The notes below the pieces were generated by a model that was not told the DNA's origin, made no database searches, and saw only the letters and a list, made by a program, of their open reading frames with translations. DNA of 64,000 nucleotides. Origin: Oceanospirillaceae bacterium. GTDB taxonomy: Bacteria > Pseudomonadota > Gammaproteobacteria > Pseudomonadales > Balneatricaceae. Below, piece by piece: positions 36,601 to 41,296 of the stretch. How positions within the stretch are numbered: the stretch's first letter is position 1; the number at the start of each line of letters is the position of its first letter. A program made the position numbers and the translations under genes. The stretch covers positions 43,594-107,593 of the forward strand of contig JABSQZ010000018.1 of the NCBI GenBank assembly GCA_013215505.1, read 5' to 3'.

Positions 36601-38841
36601 ATCAATGCCACTGCCCGCATCGATTTCATCAGCACTGTTACCCTGTAGATAAATAGTATCGTTACCCGCCCCGGCATTCACCGTATTAAAGCCGCTACCC
36701 ACTTTAATCGTGTCGCGACCCGCGTAAGTATTGATAATAGTCTGGCCTTGATAGTCACTGACATCCACCCAATCGGCGGAGTAAGAGCCGTGCAATTCAA
36801 TAATATCCTCTTGACTAAAACCTAGCAGCGAGTCGATGTCCGTGGTGGCTTCTTGAGAGATAGTGGCTGTGACAAGACTGTCGGCCGTTAAAAGGGTTGC
36901 TATTTGCTGCGCGGCGTACAAACCGAAGAATTCCACCTGCCAACCCGTATCTGTCGACAACACATAGACATGCCCGTAGTCTAAATCTAGTGCCTGCTCA
37001 ATCGCACTGGCCACTTGCGTGTCGGTAGATTCCCAAACTATTTCATCAGTAACCACCGCAACCCCACTTAAAGGGGTAATACTGAGAGTAAAGCCATTTC
37101 CCGAGATTGACGAAGGCTTACTTAATAACCATTTTTCATTATCGCCTTGGGCCAAATCAACGCTATAACCGCCACTGCCTGCATCACTACTGAGTATCGC
37201 GCGACCGGCAAACAACTCGCTAAAGGTATCTATCCCAGCACCGCCGGTGAGGGTATCAGCCCCAGCGTTACCGATTAAGCTATCGCCGAAATCAGAGGCA
37301 AACAAGCTATCAGCTAACTCGGTACCGACTAAGGTAATATTGAACTCATCGGCACCTCGGGCATCGAGGGTTCTCCCACTTTTAACCCCAAATTCATCTT
37401 CACTGAGGGCACGTAAATAGAGACTTTGGATATTCACTAAGCTATCGAGCGCGTCGCTACCCACAGTCAGCTCATTCCCGACCACTGTGAAATTGGCAGC
37501 GCGCAATTCAATCAGTTCATCACCTAACAGGGTAGTATGACCGCCGCCATCGATGAAGTCGCCACCACTGCCCCCGGTAAACAGGTCATCTTCACTACCA
37601 CCAAGCAGGTGGTCGTCACCGGCACCGCCGTCTAAAAACAGTTGTATCTCAGCGGTGGAAAAATCAAAGTAGTTGTCGCCACTGCCACCTGTGGCACGAA
37701 TAAAATCAATCTCTTTCGCGGTAATAATACCGATATCGCTGCCGGTATCAGTGGTAAAGTTATTGCCATCCCAGTCACCGCGCGCTAAGGTAAAATTGGT
37801 TTTAGCATCACCAACCAAGCTCACATCGATACCAGTGGCCCCTAGATCATGATAAATTAACGTGTCGTAGCCGCCAGCACCCGCCACCTCATCGCCAAAA
37901 TCAACTACAAAATTATTGTCGTTAGTATCGCCCACCAATCTATCATCGTAAGCGGAGCCAACGATGGTTTGAAAACCCGACACTTCGATAAAGCCGGTGG
38001 CAGTGCCCGCTTCTAAATCAACATCGACGCCCGTAGCGTAGACACTGTAATTAAGCTGATCGGGGCCGCTACCCACTAAAGTATCAAAGCCACTAAACTT
38101 AATTGTCGCAGTGCTGGCACTTGGTATTTCGTTAAATTGCTGTACCTCTAAAGAGGCTAGCAACCCTTGATTATCTTGCTGAATCAGCCATTGGTAACTT
38201 TGGTTAATTGCCGATAACAGATGTGAGGATTCGGCAGAGGAGTTATTCGCCTGAATCTCTTCAATAGAGAGAAACTCAACCGAGCCGCCTGTGCCAAGAG
38301 AACCTTGGTTGTCCCCATTTATCTGCCAGGTGCTCTGTTCAACATCGCTGCTCAGCGTCAGGGAATCGGTGCCACCACCGCCGTCAAACTGTACTACAAA
38401 GGCCTGCTCGCCCAAGTCTAAATAGGATTTATCAACAGTCAAGCTATCGTGACTGTCGGTCGCGCTGATGCTAATGACATCCCCTGGGTTCAGCATACTG
38501 ATGTCTATTTCAAACAGCGGCGGCGAATTGCTGCTGGCATTGTTGTCAATCAGTTGAATGTACTGCTGACCCGCTCTCTCTTGCACCTGCAGTGAGACAT
38601 CGGCATCGGCCGCCAGAGCGACCGCCAGTGGATCAGCTGATAGCAGCAACCTGGGTTCAAGCTGTTCCAACTGGAAAGCATTTTGCTTGAACAAATCGCT
38701 AATAGCACTGTGCCTGGTCGCGCTATTGGCTCGCTCAATCGCACTGATCAAGCGTCTCGGTTTTGGCAAGGTAAACTTTTCAGCCAAATTTTTGATTTTT
38801 GACTTAACAGTACGCTTACTCGTAGATCGATAAATAGCCAT
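15637..38841 (-). CDS. Giant LEPR-XLL-type RTX/repeat surface protein LX2 (7,734 aa)
   Basis: This uninterrupted 23.2-kb gene encodes a probable cell-surface or secreted adhesin. The N-terminus is strongly basic and has no classical signal peptide; LEPRLLL stands at residues 61-67, followed by SADPLAVALAADA. In order follow RTX-like glycine/aspartate repeats (about 400-950), beta-helix/haemagglutinin-like segments (about 1,080-1,650), a long alanine-rich region of about 64-aa modules (about 1,690-3,700), a second haemagglutinin-like stretch (about 4,500-6,100), Calx-beta-like domains (about 6,590-6,900), RTX calcium-binding repeats (about 7,030-7,490), an acidic Pro/Glu-rich linker with the only Cys pair noticed, and a hydrophobic-basic tail. 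The ATG at 38841 has only a weak GGA upstream. LX1, 3.2 kb upstream, is its paralogue. The adhesion role is inferred from architecture. Confidence 0.9.
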   Translation of the reverse strand: MAIYRSTSKRTVKSKIKNLAEKFTLPKPRRLISAIERANSATRHSAISDLFKQNAFQLEQLEPRLLLSADPLAVALAADADVSLQVQERAGQQYIQLIDNNASSNSPPLFEIDISMLNPGDVISISATDSHDSLTVDKSYLDLGEQAFVVQFDGGGGTDSLTLSSDVEQSTWQINGDNQGSLGTGGSVEFLSIEEIQANNSSAESSHLLSAINQSYQWLIQQDNQGLLASLEVQQFNEIPSASTATIKFSGFDTLVGSGPDQLNYSVYATGVDVDLEAGTATGFIEVSGFQTIVGSAYDDRLVGDTNDNNFVVDFGDEVAGAGGYDTLIYHDLGATGIDVSLVGDAKTNFTLARGDWDGNNFTTDTGSDIGIITAKEIDFIRATGGSGDNYFDFSTAEIQLFLDGGAGDDHLLGGSEDDLFTGGSGGDFIDGGGHTTLLGDELIELRAANFTVVGNELTVGSDALDSLVNIQSLYLRALSEDEFGVKSGRTLDARGADEFNITLVGTELADSLFASDFGDSLIGNAGADTLTGGAGIDTFSELFAGRAILSSDAGSGGYSVDLAQGDNEKWLLSKPSSISGNGFTLSITPLSGVAVVTDEIVWESTDTQVASAIEQALDLDYGHVYVLSTDTGWQVEFFGLYAAQQIATLLTADSLVTATISQEATTDIDSLLGFSQEDIIELHGSYSADWVDVSDYQGQTIINTYAGRDTIKVGSGFNTVNAGAGNDTIYLQGNSADEIDAGSGIDRLIVDLSADDNNHTITLENHQLTIDAYTVVLQGVESVAMLGSSAIDIFDASAFHGVSASTELANIQGWSELTEHTLTISLADTDGTIIDVNLSKLESIQDILDLLNSIDDRDTGALTGSFDQQNARIEITGLNHLTVAGSSLLVLDVLGLTGGIENSALSGMSLSLLAGIQLTSQKGNGGNDRLTGSKGRDSFSLGLGASTVVGGAGVDTLSVSTTSVYTTLELSDGDLTWKDDSTVNPDVIASFSQIGTVILNATFDAKLLDASSVTAVLDVVLDAGTTTAELRSGLGNNQLKVNIDGRSEKVLATIQDSAEHHQVIFYGGGAVLSSTDFDWMTFNGATNYDYQIDRSGDLAINEKFSLDGRNVTITTTGTLTINKDVSTSSSSGDAYDLTFKAKDIIVADGVTLSALGSSGNKHGHISLLAKDVHDNLNGLGFYNADSNSASIEVKNAIIIGGNITLFAFAESDARRPVEKTGDRWQDRLAKLEKKAVRFLENFSLLFSYASENVKATVTIAKDALITGENISIQATVMARVTANPTSTIGAVAIGDLTSDAEVNIQGSIIANNINILSQTFNYLEVKAVPLSWFASKAGGFSGSVAIGSLDTTTLAVIADSANIIVSGDFSLRAQTFDFVYVLAESDGPDEGTVSIGVAVHLETGSTTASLFGKVLVQGNVTVEAIQLQGKVNGKSGTVVIASADRAFSKIKDSKYNKQTWLSDTSLMNTLRLSKLLAPSDSKSSTKLTLGLAFAYATDTNTVRAYIGDDAAASDIQIGGALQLSASADARLLASAASVSNSPSQTSSSGESVSQVAFGGAASVIINSLNNDVLAQVQGDTQLDVLGKISIESSAENVTGLIDTDTTINYVEPTIINVDTLAAAYDIETGDVIQFDDRHYIWKQVGEDKRPILGFSFLGGVYKYKGADNDQLQLDSQNYADPQVWERLGDAISSQKALLFDGVSDIYLFDNQATSIAAGAKVSIALNFMYLDSQQTALSKVLSGAKINQRATAILAILPTTVVNRDLDIISKTINKSVDYVGNATDSKNPILANAHHLPFFNKDKNNDSNASYSGNGVGASVFISTVTTNSQALIEENTQVRANQITLEATSDVFGVSAGKAAASGSASLGIAGLYLSNTINSTVIAQIDSNSTIEASAGLNVTANNKVNFIVLAGGKGSGATVAVGAAAAVTDITKLTKAHIGSIDSSATPLGSVSVDGDVVVKAVSEGFVISVAGSMADADGKNTPSGQDEVETVNSKYSLSVAGAFIYNYADFTTDASVANLSSFSAAKLSVSAEETSGVYAFPIAYSSAESNKVAVAIAGVVLINDVNITLSAGVQKISTLELSELSINATNNSTIITASAALAKATIESTSAGSSSSVALTGNVAINDVINDIDAYLNDIDTMIVSGANAEGFAVDVSAKDAAEIYAFAVGLAYSGAFAVGVTVAENNISTDTDALIANLNLSLENGSVKLSADSDTDILSIAVGASIVKDSAATSSTKVSLSLAAAVSSNKVIARTKAKVDNAILTLQSNNAGLAITSTDNSHINVVAVAASASVQSGGQGTSISLSGAGASATNAIYGDTQALLSNSNIPDPDAATNGTYVSLEAQATGFVSANVIAATLALTSSSSGTGVAGAIGVSLAENNLGDNDSGAANVVAARISNTAIEVSGGVSVTAKSTQTIISNVVAVAVGLAKSTSGAAGALTGVGASANNTIKVAISATVSSDTGRSLLADSFYIFADDTSKISAVVFGASVAGSSSSTKIAGALSIAVSLAQNSVENNVLASVDGVLLGSASQRTAAVTVKAKSNATIYATSAAAALAASYSGSSNSLALSGAGANADNSIMGSTSARIIDSTIYSAAAVLIEADNSSRIEATVVAASLAVGLSSGAASGAVGIGAALAGNDIGVLNDVFSIEALLQDSSIDTSGSLTVKATNDMTIISDVVAASMAVAGSSSGASLSGAGSGVSSINHIFVDTTASVSTVDDSKYILVTSLNVKATDTSKITVVAIGASLAASYGSTVGAALAIGVALAENEVNSNTAAYIEGVAQINSGTVTLNALADNTIIAEAYAASLAVGLSGAGGALGISGAGADANNEIYGSTQAYVSGAQLGTSAAKLGNVIVDAENISNISSTVVAVSAAAAVGSTGAAGISIGAAITDNQIGSDTKKLNVIAYIKDSSIYSADLSIAASNDMTITAEVGAGSAAVAASTGFGAAGAGSGVGTTNQVYSSTLAYIDNSSDNDDIVVAAKISVSAINTAKITATAASASLALGLSSGLGVAISVGVSVAKNEIYNQVEAKVIGLRASNVQILSESLAVLAKDTSTIKATLVGVSVGFAGGATGLSLSIGAAEGINKVANTVIAHIESIDVETVNGGISVNAEQSSKIDMSAEAASVSMAGGSVGVGVAGAGVLGENDINNITKAYVENARLTTKPRADYQETDEIQQLANGQLVEFAGGVYRYNGANIDLRPDYASDGFAYDNSGNTVGVEHTVVNPQDKVIFPSGTYLYQGSSVVSLEDAISAIDSGTYPDWEALDHYIDLAALKTESPGSFSQVYNTAQYGLQNIDVLAKSSAKIISTVGAAAGAAGVGAGAGAAAIGVTLAENTIGNDSHDGHVTQAYVNNSSLLSLNDINVNATSISSIDSSVYGASVAVAGGTVALAGAGVGINLTNKIYGTTQAYVDSTDMLAANKISINADADGQILKADAVAAAVAVAVGLGGAVSISVTLIDNDIAMHADAYLNLNSSRNLGSSQYQVLAENGLDVIAHGNAEIKDVDATAVTFSAGLFGASGGGVDIDNQVNNLITADVMGSGAATSGGEVKIDANETTKLSANVTNIALSASIGGALGVALVRNDVRSQISSRIKDSKIDAQDISLTASADNNISKTQAFGFAAALGAASANRADVAITTTVKVTTDVATLNAVDSLTLYATAKNIAFADASGGAVGAVAAGAMIAQIEQGSTNVDEVLVQIGDNSSLSAVNISIKAFGDDTLLPVTVAGAGGFVAGAGAQSDVTSKQAVIANIGKGVSITATGFDLSSKLTQKIDASADALSLGLTAGGGAGLSIDIDTKADVNVGASTNTSIPGILASNISAHDITINTLNSFDKSEYDNAKSLSTGSASLASVAVLLSDTNLNNSSKINLSDNVELLGLGSYDDKATIRIDAKQDINTIDNITLETFSFIGGANAATSQITATSNTAVNLNGAKIENITGAVYITAKTDSENRASADVLAISGLSSAAGGTALVTTYANNSVSISNADIKVGDLYIYAGKSSQGVLNLLESSANVELTSVSVGLNVSVPAPSANIVEINLVTIGANADIKSMTDVTIEAREGKGGGDRASESGLMLSLSLVPYGSNIDRSGSVYSSNNFTIDASASVIAGVNNLSFLQIRPTAEIQDILDRSGVVDAQGVINIDLLTDFEKEQLFGVPDADGHVVVPNLPTDAVYVMQALAVDKINFRITQDTVVHHGTQYYKYLPQDSVEVELQGENYSNISRWKSLGASLSTDQVARYNVYESAITDELAEAMTDEFYVIKPKELESPTLTFTNLSTVLFEQRAQVLSWLRDHGSNAEAVARYQVQLAQIDQKIEALGLSDYTHTVSDGQVIQLANGKFYESKINQEAILELADYTDIDLWTEVFSPSNFWSVADTGHATGQVYNQALDILIIDLPDIYASPGSVYLQIDGKAATSIAAQANIGNLQAREGATIQISNSTSFSLRVNDVVVQDTQRVELVGGSLKTFTPGAVQINYQDANSLAIRGAQTPAGSAATMTNEIVIYQNPGVDARQTYGAFTLPDIPQNMYIQGNVVNENGGAFITNRAGSIEVSTQIRAETVNVFAAGDFTLNSDAWFHTNQDPRKYIKYQVMRDKVWNEAGNYASKNFSSEQVAGLDTAILADTSQILSMGKITLTAQYLNVNGLIQSGVNTVYLTVAESFYGGARNLDFVNKKGQSLAGISFTDPTTNVAVPVSGYWDAANQAIVIDDIAPSGGEIVIAGQILSTGNGRIVAASGYASVFIENNSGYDLVLNDLDTREYREGKITIIDSQRLSKDEYQYNGAEATHTQYKGELVSADPDTGEISKIVYSEVNATISSEPNAFVYKVTAGSRYVWTEGQEKTKTTVYKYEKKSFNLFGDNEFADFLVADTSYTWKNVEFTDKTPLLESESVLTLSSGPKPDSADYTVTYQQTDGNSSVNGYDKDTWTTGGGWLRQKTVHTKLTTIVGLKDYYTHSLKADYDININFLGSNATPNVNIVSAGNIIFSGKIKLADAGSLNVTSVNGSINMADGVYALTEQASFQAYGDINIILEGNSAARGNSIVSDAGSISLGVVQDDNPGEDRFGNALTSSNMLYINQISAKYSVDINAGGGIYKASVGQSTSILANSINLTTLGGEVGSNTRALSIDSARLNSAGTVTVNAQGHVALTEVTGNLNVNSILAALQDDAPQDSGVYGVQLTAVDGYILDANTDETRTAGLDTRTAQRFYAETQISGAANDDTTLYHQYWQILRNDVVPYQTDVNDYAAFDSLFLELPEAATQAETDANLAAAKLAVSNYHNSISSADRYDRSYASDPDDAGSLATDLYHKYWQNLRTDVYLSNAADYANYENLFSGLLGIEKIQAQSAIAALNSTFISSSEYDQTYDKLAQLKADNGSTDPDNDSQFKSDVLVKITENLPIFNSILSPGIVAKLYPGTPIIGGVGATTAEVANIDVWASGSQIVLSAKLGLGNTGDRVSINMADGVDNLTNDERILLSQATGNDVVATVYDFYRYKGGNATTATSVSQLEIDYANTQWQGVSTIKAITTGITTLYNGDLVEVDQDGIPALFQYTGSVDDLDLNDTNFEANGAPWERVVTQSVAPGSSLELLQNEIVMQLESVTIQLWDDLNLKGPASLTAVTTGLNAGIALEHEGDLKVNVINGSAWVRLSIAGNLIDTGSASNAAILSAGDLVLITKGNIQATNGSALRIQVANAGQLSVDATGSVNLWQVEGSADIAGATHAISHLNVADIAAVGNITIGAGLLADSEVSLASGLAPGGSADIVVEKISTSTGVVSLLAAHDILDAIADSASAIINIRAQSLVLLAGNGIGNRQTGINNYLDIKLTGAVKAKAQGDIYLNAVEKDLRVDYISSQATVTLKATKSILDAQSDNNNQLLSLVGDSDISAKSISLNALKGGIGQYGNQLEIDTDASNSGVLNSYSALNTYIGETVGDLILGNLVADSDNAGAADADIYLVGAASINNGATSGINITAGHVSIIAAANIGENSAISSKINYLEAQADSGAIDWLNTGHLQLGDVTNLLNGVSAASDINIAANSPLTVLEGVLSNSGDISLTATDSAASTDILTFASTATVEANLGSITLNAGDDLIVEQGASLKANTSLVLNTDLGNADSEAATVALYGKLSAVEIQINTGAGNDQVLLDVQQLTGDTVVNTGDGDDLITVNQLHSRADKLQLDGGQGSDSYVINRTANNAGYVIDVLDTGLADSGADTLTINGTSDADSFLLRANFVAALHLNANGDYAATFERINYNGNINARLTINGQDGNDHFFSDDNSSITTLDGGAGVDNFQIGQLFADDRLASLGNVALDDQINTTETTLGFLSFGNSLPMVIYGGDGRDTIKVYSNKSTIKLYGEDGNDNFVVRAFLQKGSQLTAGGGDVELFGGDGDDNIQYSINSPLSIDGGNGTDTVVVLGTEADDSFMITDKGIFGAGLNVGFTGVELAEVDGLEGDDTFYVLSTNADMVTTIIGGLGADTFNIAGDVTTPIVSYSVEGRSSFINHSVASADGAYNGIFVNGLALNVADSKNGAVKIDAVDGQLEVNEGKIVGDSYQISMDVAEPTLATLAFITVSAARASSSDKSLLHPGGDSADSVLVSVDNINFYESLVIRVDSASNWTDTHNVYVRAVDDTAAEGRRDYVISHSIGSENSDFDGLNIANIEVTVNDNDKADLIVTSSVNPLAVEDGVSQTFNVRLATQPAVGETVTVALAEIIPTGTTGQLRLDTASLTFNSSNWDQLQSFIVSAEDDVAVENLYQANISLTTSSDGVSNSDYDNLADVQVNLMVVDNDSGAVIVTATNGSTIVSNSNTDDYTLSLSKKPTAAVTISLLNDQQVLVTNSSGDSRFNSVDNTVTFGINDWDQAIILTVSPNPSYQHDQDKQPVQKVVLQPHTLDKILGKLIIDGGVPADKQRSLISAVMLPTELDGELIIESLATDESKQTDRLHLFNDGSVQNNVDGVLTATSITGLGMGVGHGIEYTNIEVLETYLGIGNDEFEVAGTAAGSISVIHGGGGDDTLTVTGSNSDSALILLGDSVQDGSSYSATSDQKTAFAREFNNPGNDIIDASGAGGSVVIFGGQGNDQLTGSEFDDHIAGGSGEDTIFGLGGNDHIYGDSGINLDLSVRLDLSTQVLHIVNTADAANDNPETADNLVVSRDIIDGGAGNDIIFADKGIITQLANTNRILTTAAVINITNTNRDAGGDDSVLGGSGNDLIIGGLGRDTIAGDSGNDLIIGDHGSFELLNDVVTKAYSSSTDSGNIDDLSGDSGNDTLIGGFAGDILAGGAGNDTVIGDNGQVEYVDGIRRKAFSTDLNGSTGGNDTISLGTGEDQAIGGVGADRITNTAGETLIIGDDGEIFSDASGRYISARTGNTGIGGADTITGGSDRDIIFGGFGGDWLDGAAGDDIIGGDGSQITRKPDNIIFETIDLFVGGDDTLLGGAGLDRMMGAFGSDLFYADFREDIFLGEYGRFTFASNPAGGEQATFIISLAQGGLDLIRQSQTDLFENFAQQVFAQSDLGLVARGRTAIVTQLSTDAEAALGRLNQRPAQHSDQTAVQLQPDGVDFVIPTAPTAAGTESAEEQVGEEELLYDEDGFLIQPDAQATEIVEGEEGAEAVDPEAVNNPESSEETQCVEVEGEPACETPATTDQAEQPENPSEQQQDAAELERALQKLQNSAAANDTSSINLQATLASFSGWALMGVSKSEKAKRKAS
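15640..15789 (-). other. Conserved C-terminal tail of LX2
   Basis: The last 50 residues hold an amphipathic helix (ELERALQKLQNSA), then NLQATLASFSGWALMGV and the basic end KSEKAKRKAS. The same tail in LX1 differs by a single residue in this stretch (S to N before KSEKAK). A short hydrophobic run followed by lysines and arginine resembles bacterial C-terminal sorting signals in general layout, but it matches no motif I know by name. Confidence 0.6.
16380..17760 (-). repeat. C-terminal RTX calcium-binding repeats of LX2
   Basis: There are many copies of GGxGxD-type nonapeptides, for example GGSGEDTIFGLGGNDHIYGD, GGSGNDLIIGGLGRDTIAGD, GGAGNDTVIGDNG and GGDDTLLGGAGLDRMMG, separated by short spacers. 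This is the parallel beta-roll pattern that binds calcium and folds after export. DNA identity with the matching LX1 block (about 42,770-44,160) is very high by eye. Confidence 0.88.
18150..19060 (-). other. Calx-beta-like domains of LX2
   Basis: Two to three beta-sandwich-like units end in the Calx-beta-type signature VTVNDNDKA and VVDNDSGAV, and carry repeated phrases such as NWDQLQSFIVSAEDDVAVEN. They sit directly before the last RTX block, a common arrangement in large bacterial adhesins. LX1 has the same domains at about 44,560-45,450. Confidence 0.6.
22650..23150 (-). repeat. Two tandem helical YHxYWQ units in LX2
   Basis: Two related units of about 83 residues start with LYHQYWQILRND (near 23,105) and LYHKYWQNLRTD (near 22,860). 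Each continues through a (Y/F)-x-x-LF motif and an alanine-rich helix. They interrupt the beta-rich haemagglutinin-like region. LX1 has only one such unit at about 49,000-49,245. Confidence 0.75.
29860..31418 (-). repeat. 257-aa superrepeats of LX2 (two full periods plus a diverged third)
   Basis: Each superrepeat of about 770-780 bp consists of four alanine-rich modules of about 64 aa. The first module of each carries a DTSKI(S/T) or NTAKIT phrase, near 31,390, 30,610 and 29,840. Modules follow the pattern xVxAxxxSxIxA, small residues, then GAG and an Asn-containing turn, which suggests a regular beta solenoid. Confidence 0.8.
38641..38661 (-). other. LEPR-XLL motif of LX2
   Basis: The codons for LEPRLLL (residues 61-67) follow a basic 60-residue leader and precede SADP and a short Ala/Val/Leu-rich run. 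The motif defines the LEPR-XLL domain known near the N-termini of very large bacterial proteins and presumed to act in sorting. LX1's equivalent would lie beyond 64000. Confidence 0.92.
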
Positions 38842-38924
38842 AACATAAATCCATTTTTTTATAGCATTAACTGATTGCTTCTTAGTACAGACCTGGGAAC
38901 TGAAGGGCTGAAAACGTCCTTGTT

Positions 38925-39704
38925 CTAGTGTTGCGTACTGTCCCCAGGGAGCAAATCGCTCGCAGTCGACCCTGCTGCAACGGCATCGGCGGGCAGATGC
39001 TTTAACACTTTGTTTAAATTTTGCATCGACTGCAGATGCAGGTATACCAGCTCCAATCCGTCATTATTGAACAAGCTCTGCAGATCCTCTGCAGAAAGCG
39101 TCTTGAGCTTTTCTCTGTTGATCACTTTAAAGCCTGATAAGGTACGTTCTTCACCGCTGGCCAAGGTAAACTTAGCGCCCATATCTTCAAACAGATCCAA
39201 TGCATTTAGCTGCTTGCAGAAGGACTGAGTGCGCGCAAAATGTTGCTGATAGTCCTGCAAGAAATCTAATACTTTGCCTAAATATTGAGTGCGCTCGCCG
39301 TCGGCATCAAACAGGCGTTCACCACGACCTTCCTGGTTGCAGCCCTCGTAGCTCTCATCCACACATAATGTCAGCGTATCGCCTTCATCGGTGCTGGCAA
39401 AAACAAAAGGATAGCGACGAATAAAGGCCGGCACATAATCGACATTCCAGGCACCCGTTGAATCTACATAGAGGTTTTCGTCTTCGCGAATACCCATAAT
39501 CACTACCGGTAATAAATCATCACCAGAGCCGGCAAATACGATGCTGTAATCTGCAGCGGCACTGGGAAACTCCACCGCCATCAGCGGTACTGAATTCACT
39601 TTTTTGGCGAAATTAAAATCTCTGCCGGCTTTGATCGACCAGTCCAGATGACGCTGTTTGTTTACTGCTTCCACTTGTCCGTAAATCAACAACTGAGTTG
39701 CCAC
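38925..39704 (-). CDS. SapC family protein
   Basis: The 259-aa protein matches the SapC family in length and in its segments VPLMAVEFPSAAADYSIVF, YVPAFIRRYPFVFA and EDLQSLFNNDGLELVYLHL. The family is named after a Campylobacter fetus S-layer locus gene; its biochemical role is unsettled. No signal peptide or membrane segment is seen, so it is probably cytosolic. The start is GTG at 39704 with a strong AAGGAG seven bases upstream. It lies 182 bp after tolC and 83 bp before LX2, placing it between the channel gene and the substrate gene. A chaperone or assembly role for the giants is inference. The C-terminal 25 residues are a loose polar tail. Confidence 0.82.
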   Translation of the reverse strand: MATQLLIYGQVEAVNKQRHLDWSIKAGRDFNFAKKVNSVPLMAVEFPSAAADYSIVFAGSGDDLLPVVIMGIREDENLYVDSTGAWNVDYVPAFIRRYPFVFASTDEGDTLTLCVDESYEGCNQEGRGERLFDADGERTQYLGKVLDFLQDYQQHFARTQSFCKQLNALDLFEDMGAKFTLASGEERTLSGFKVINREKLKTLSAEDLQSLFNNDGLELVYLHLQSMQNLNKVLKHLPADAVAAGSTASDLLPGDSTQH

Positions 39705-39886
39705 TGTATTTCTCCTTAATTGCTAAAATTGCAACGCTAATGCTTCGCTTGGAGATCCAAGAAAGTGACTAAACGCTCTGTTTTAATGCTCAGTAGATCT
39801 CTGGCATCTACCCTTCAACTTCACCTATCTGATCAAGACTGCCCTGCCCGTTAAAACCCAACGCAAACCGAAGATAAATTTGCGCC

Positions 39887-41296
39887 TTAAAAAGACAGTT
39901 CTTCTATCTGCGAAAAGATATCTTGTACATCGGTCGGCACCGCATCACCCTGCAAATAAGTATTTACGCCCTCTAAATCGACCAGAGATAAGGTCCCCGC
40001 TGCGCGTTTAAGACTCAATATATTCAGCAGGTATCCGTAGCGCGCACTGGAAAAATCACTGCGGGCAATAAACAAATCACGTTCAGCGTCGAGCACACTC
40101 ACTCCCGACTCCAATCCAGATTGATAAGACGTGCGCTTGGCTTCGACGGCTAGCTCATAAGCTTCCAGAGATTTTTTTAGCGCCCGCACTTTACTGATTG
40201 ATCCGACAACACCATTAAATGCCGCCCGGGTCTCACGCGCATTGGCGCGCAGCGTCTGTTCTAATTCATCCTGGGCTTTATATTGCAAATTCAGCGTCTC
40301 ACGCACTTTAGAGACCACTGCACCACCGGCATATATCGGCACTGTTAAGGTAAACATCATCGTGCGTGTATCCACCTCGCTGCCACCACCAAACAAAGAA
40401 CCTTCGGTCTCTTGGTTATTTTGGGTCATGGTCAAATCTAGGGTGGGGTAGTGACCACCGCGCTGACGCCGCACTTCCTGAAGTGACACAGCTACTGCGC
40501 TGCGCTTCGCCAGCACCAATGGATTTTGCTGGGCAGCAAGGTGAAGCCAATTATCAGCTACGTAGGGATCGGGCTTGACCAATTGCAACTCGTTGCCAAG
40601 TGCAATTAAGTTGTCAGGTAATATACCTGTCATCTCTCGCAGCCCTTGTATGGCATCTTGCAAGTCATTGGCGATTTCAACTTTTCTCGCCTGCGCCTGT
40701 AAAAAACGCGCCTGTGCATCTAAAAAATCTGTCATCCGCGCCAGACCGCTGCTGCGCTGATTACTCACCAGCTCGAAGTGCTTTTCCAGTGCCGAGGCCT
40801 CAGCGGCGATAGCAACAAAATTATCTTGCTCTCCAAGCACACTAAAATACGCTTCTGCCACCCGGAAAATTAAACTTTGGTTAACTTCTTCTAACTCTGC
40901 CGCAACCCGTTTAACTTCTTCTTTGGCCTGTTTAAAATAGGCCCAGTTGCTAAAACTGTATATCGATTGGGTAATTGACAAATTTAATGCGGTGGTGGGG
41001 AAGGAGGTTGAACCGGCGTTAAACACGGCGTTGTCTGAACTGACGATATCTTGCGTCGTATCGGTTCTGTTGTAGCTCAATTTTATGTTTGGCAACAACA
41101 CCGCTTTGGCCTGCTGGTAGATTTCTATCGACGCTTGATGCTGATGAAAGCCAGCTTGGTAAATAGGATCACTCTCTTGGGCCTGCTGATACACTCCAAG
41201 TAAGTCAGCACTTTGTACTGAAGTGGAAAAAATCGACACAGCCATCACACTGCTACAAGTAAAAGCCAGATATCCCTTCGTTAATCGCAGCGTCAT
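39887..41296 (-). CDS. TolC family outer membrane efflux/secretion channel
   Basis: The 469-aa protein has a signal peptide (cleavage probably after VQSA, about residue 30) and the duplicated helix-strand fold of TolC. The N-terminal repeat begins DLLGVYQQAQESDPIYQAG and includes ALNLSITQSIYSFSNWAYF. The second repeat includes PTLDLTMTQNNQETEGSLF and TVPIYAGGAVVSKVRETL, with the typical GSISKVRALKKSLEAYELAV helix. Length is as in TolC proteins of type I secretion systems. A G-rich site (GGGGGCGGA) directly precedes the ATG. It follows LX1, whose transcript ends at a terminator about 545 bp upstream, so it needs its own promoter. It would supply the outer-membrane exit for the adaptors encoded downstream. 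Confidence 0.92.
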   Translation of the reverse strand: MTLRLTKGYLAFTCSSVMAVSIFSTSVQSADLLGVYQQAQESDPIYQAGFHQHQASIEIYQQAKAVLLPNIKLSYNRTDTTQDIVSSDNAVFNAGSTSFPTTALNLSITQSIYSFSNWAYFKQAKEEVKRVAAELEEVNQSLIFRVAEAYFSVLGEQDNFVAIAAEASALEKHFELVSNQRSSGLARMTDFLDAQARFLQAQARKVEIANDLQDAIQGLREMTGILPDNLIALGNELQLVKPDPYVADNWLHLAAQQNPLVLAKRSAVAVSLQEVRRQRGGHYPTLDLTMTQNNQETEGSLFGGGSEVDTRTMMFTLTVPIYAGGAVVSKVRETLNLQYKAQDELEQTLRANARETRAAFNGVVGSISKVRALKKSLEAYELAVEAKRTSYQSGLESGVSVLDAERDLFIARSDFSSARYGYLLNILSLKRAAGTLSLVDLEGVNTYLQGDAVPTDVQDIFSQIEELSF

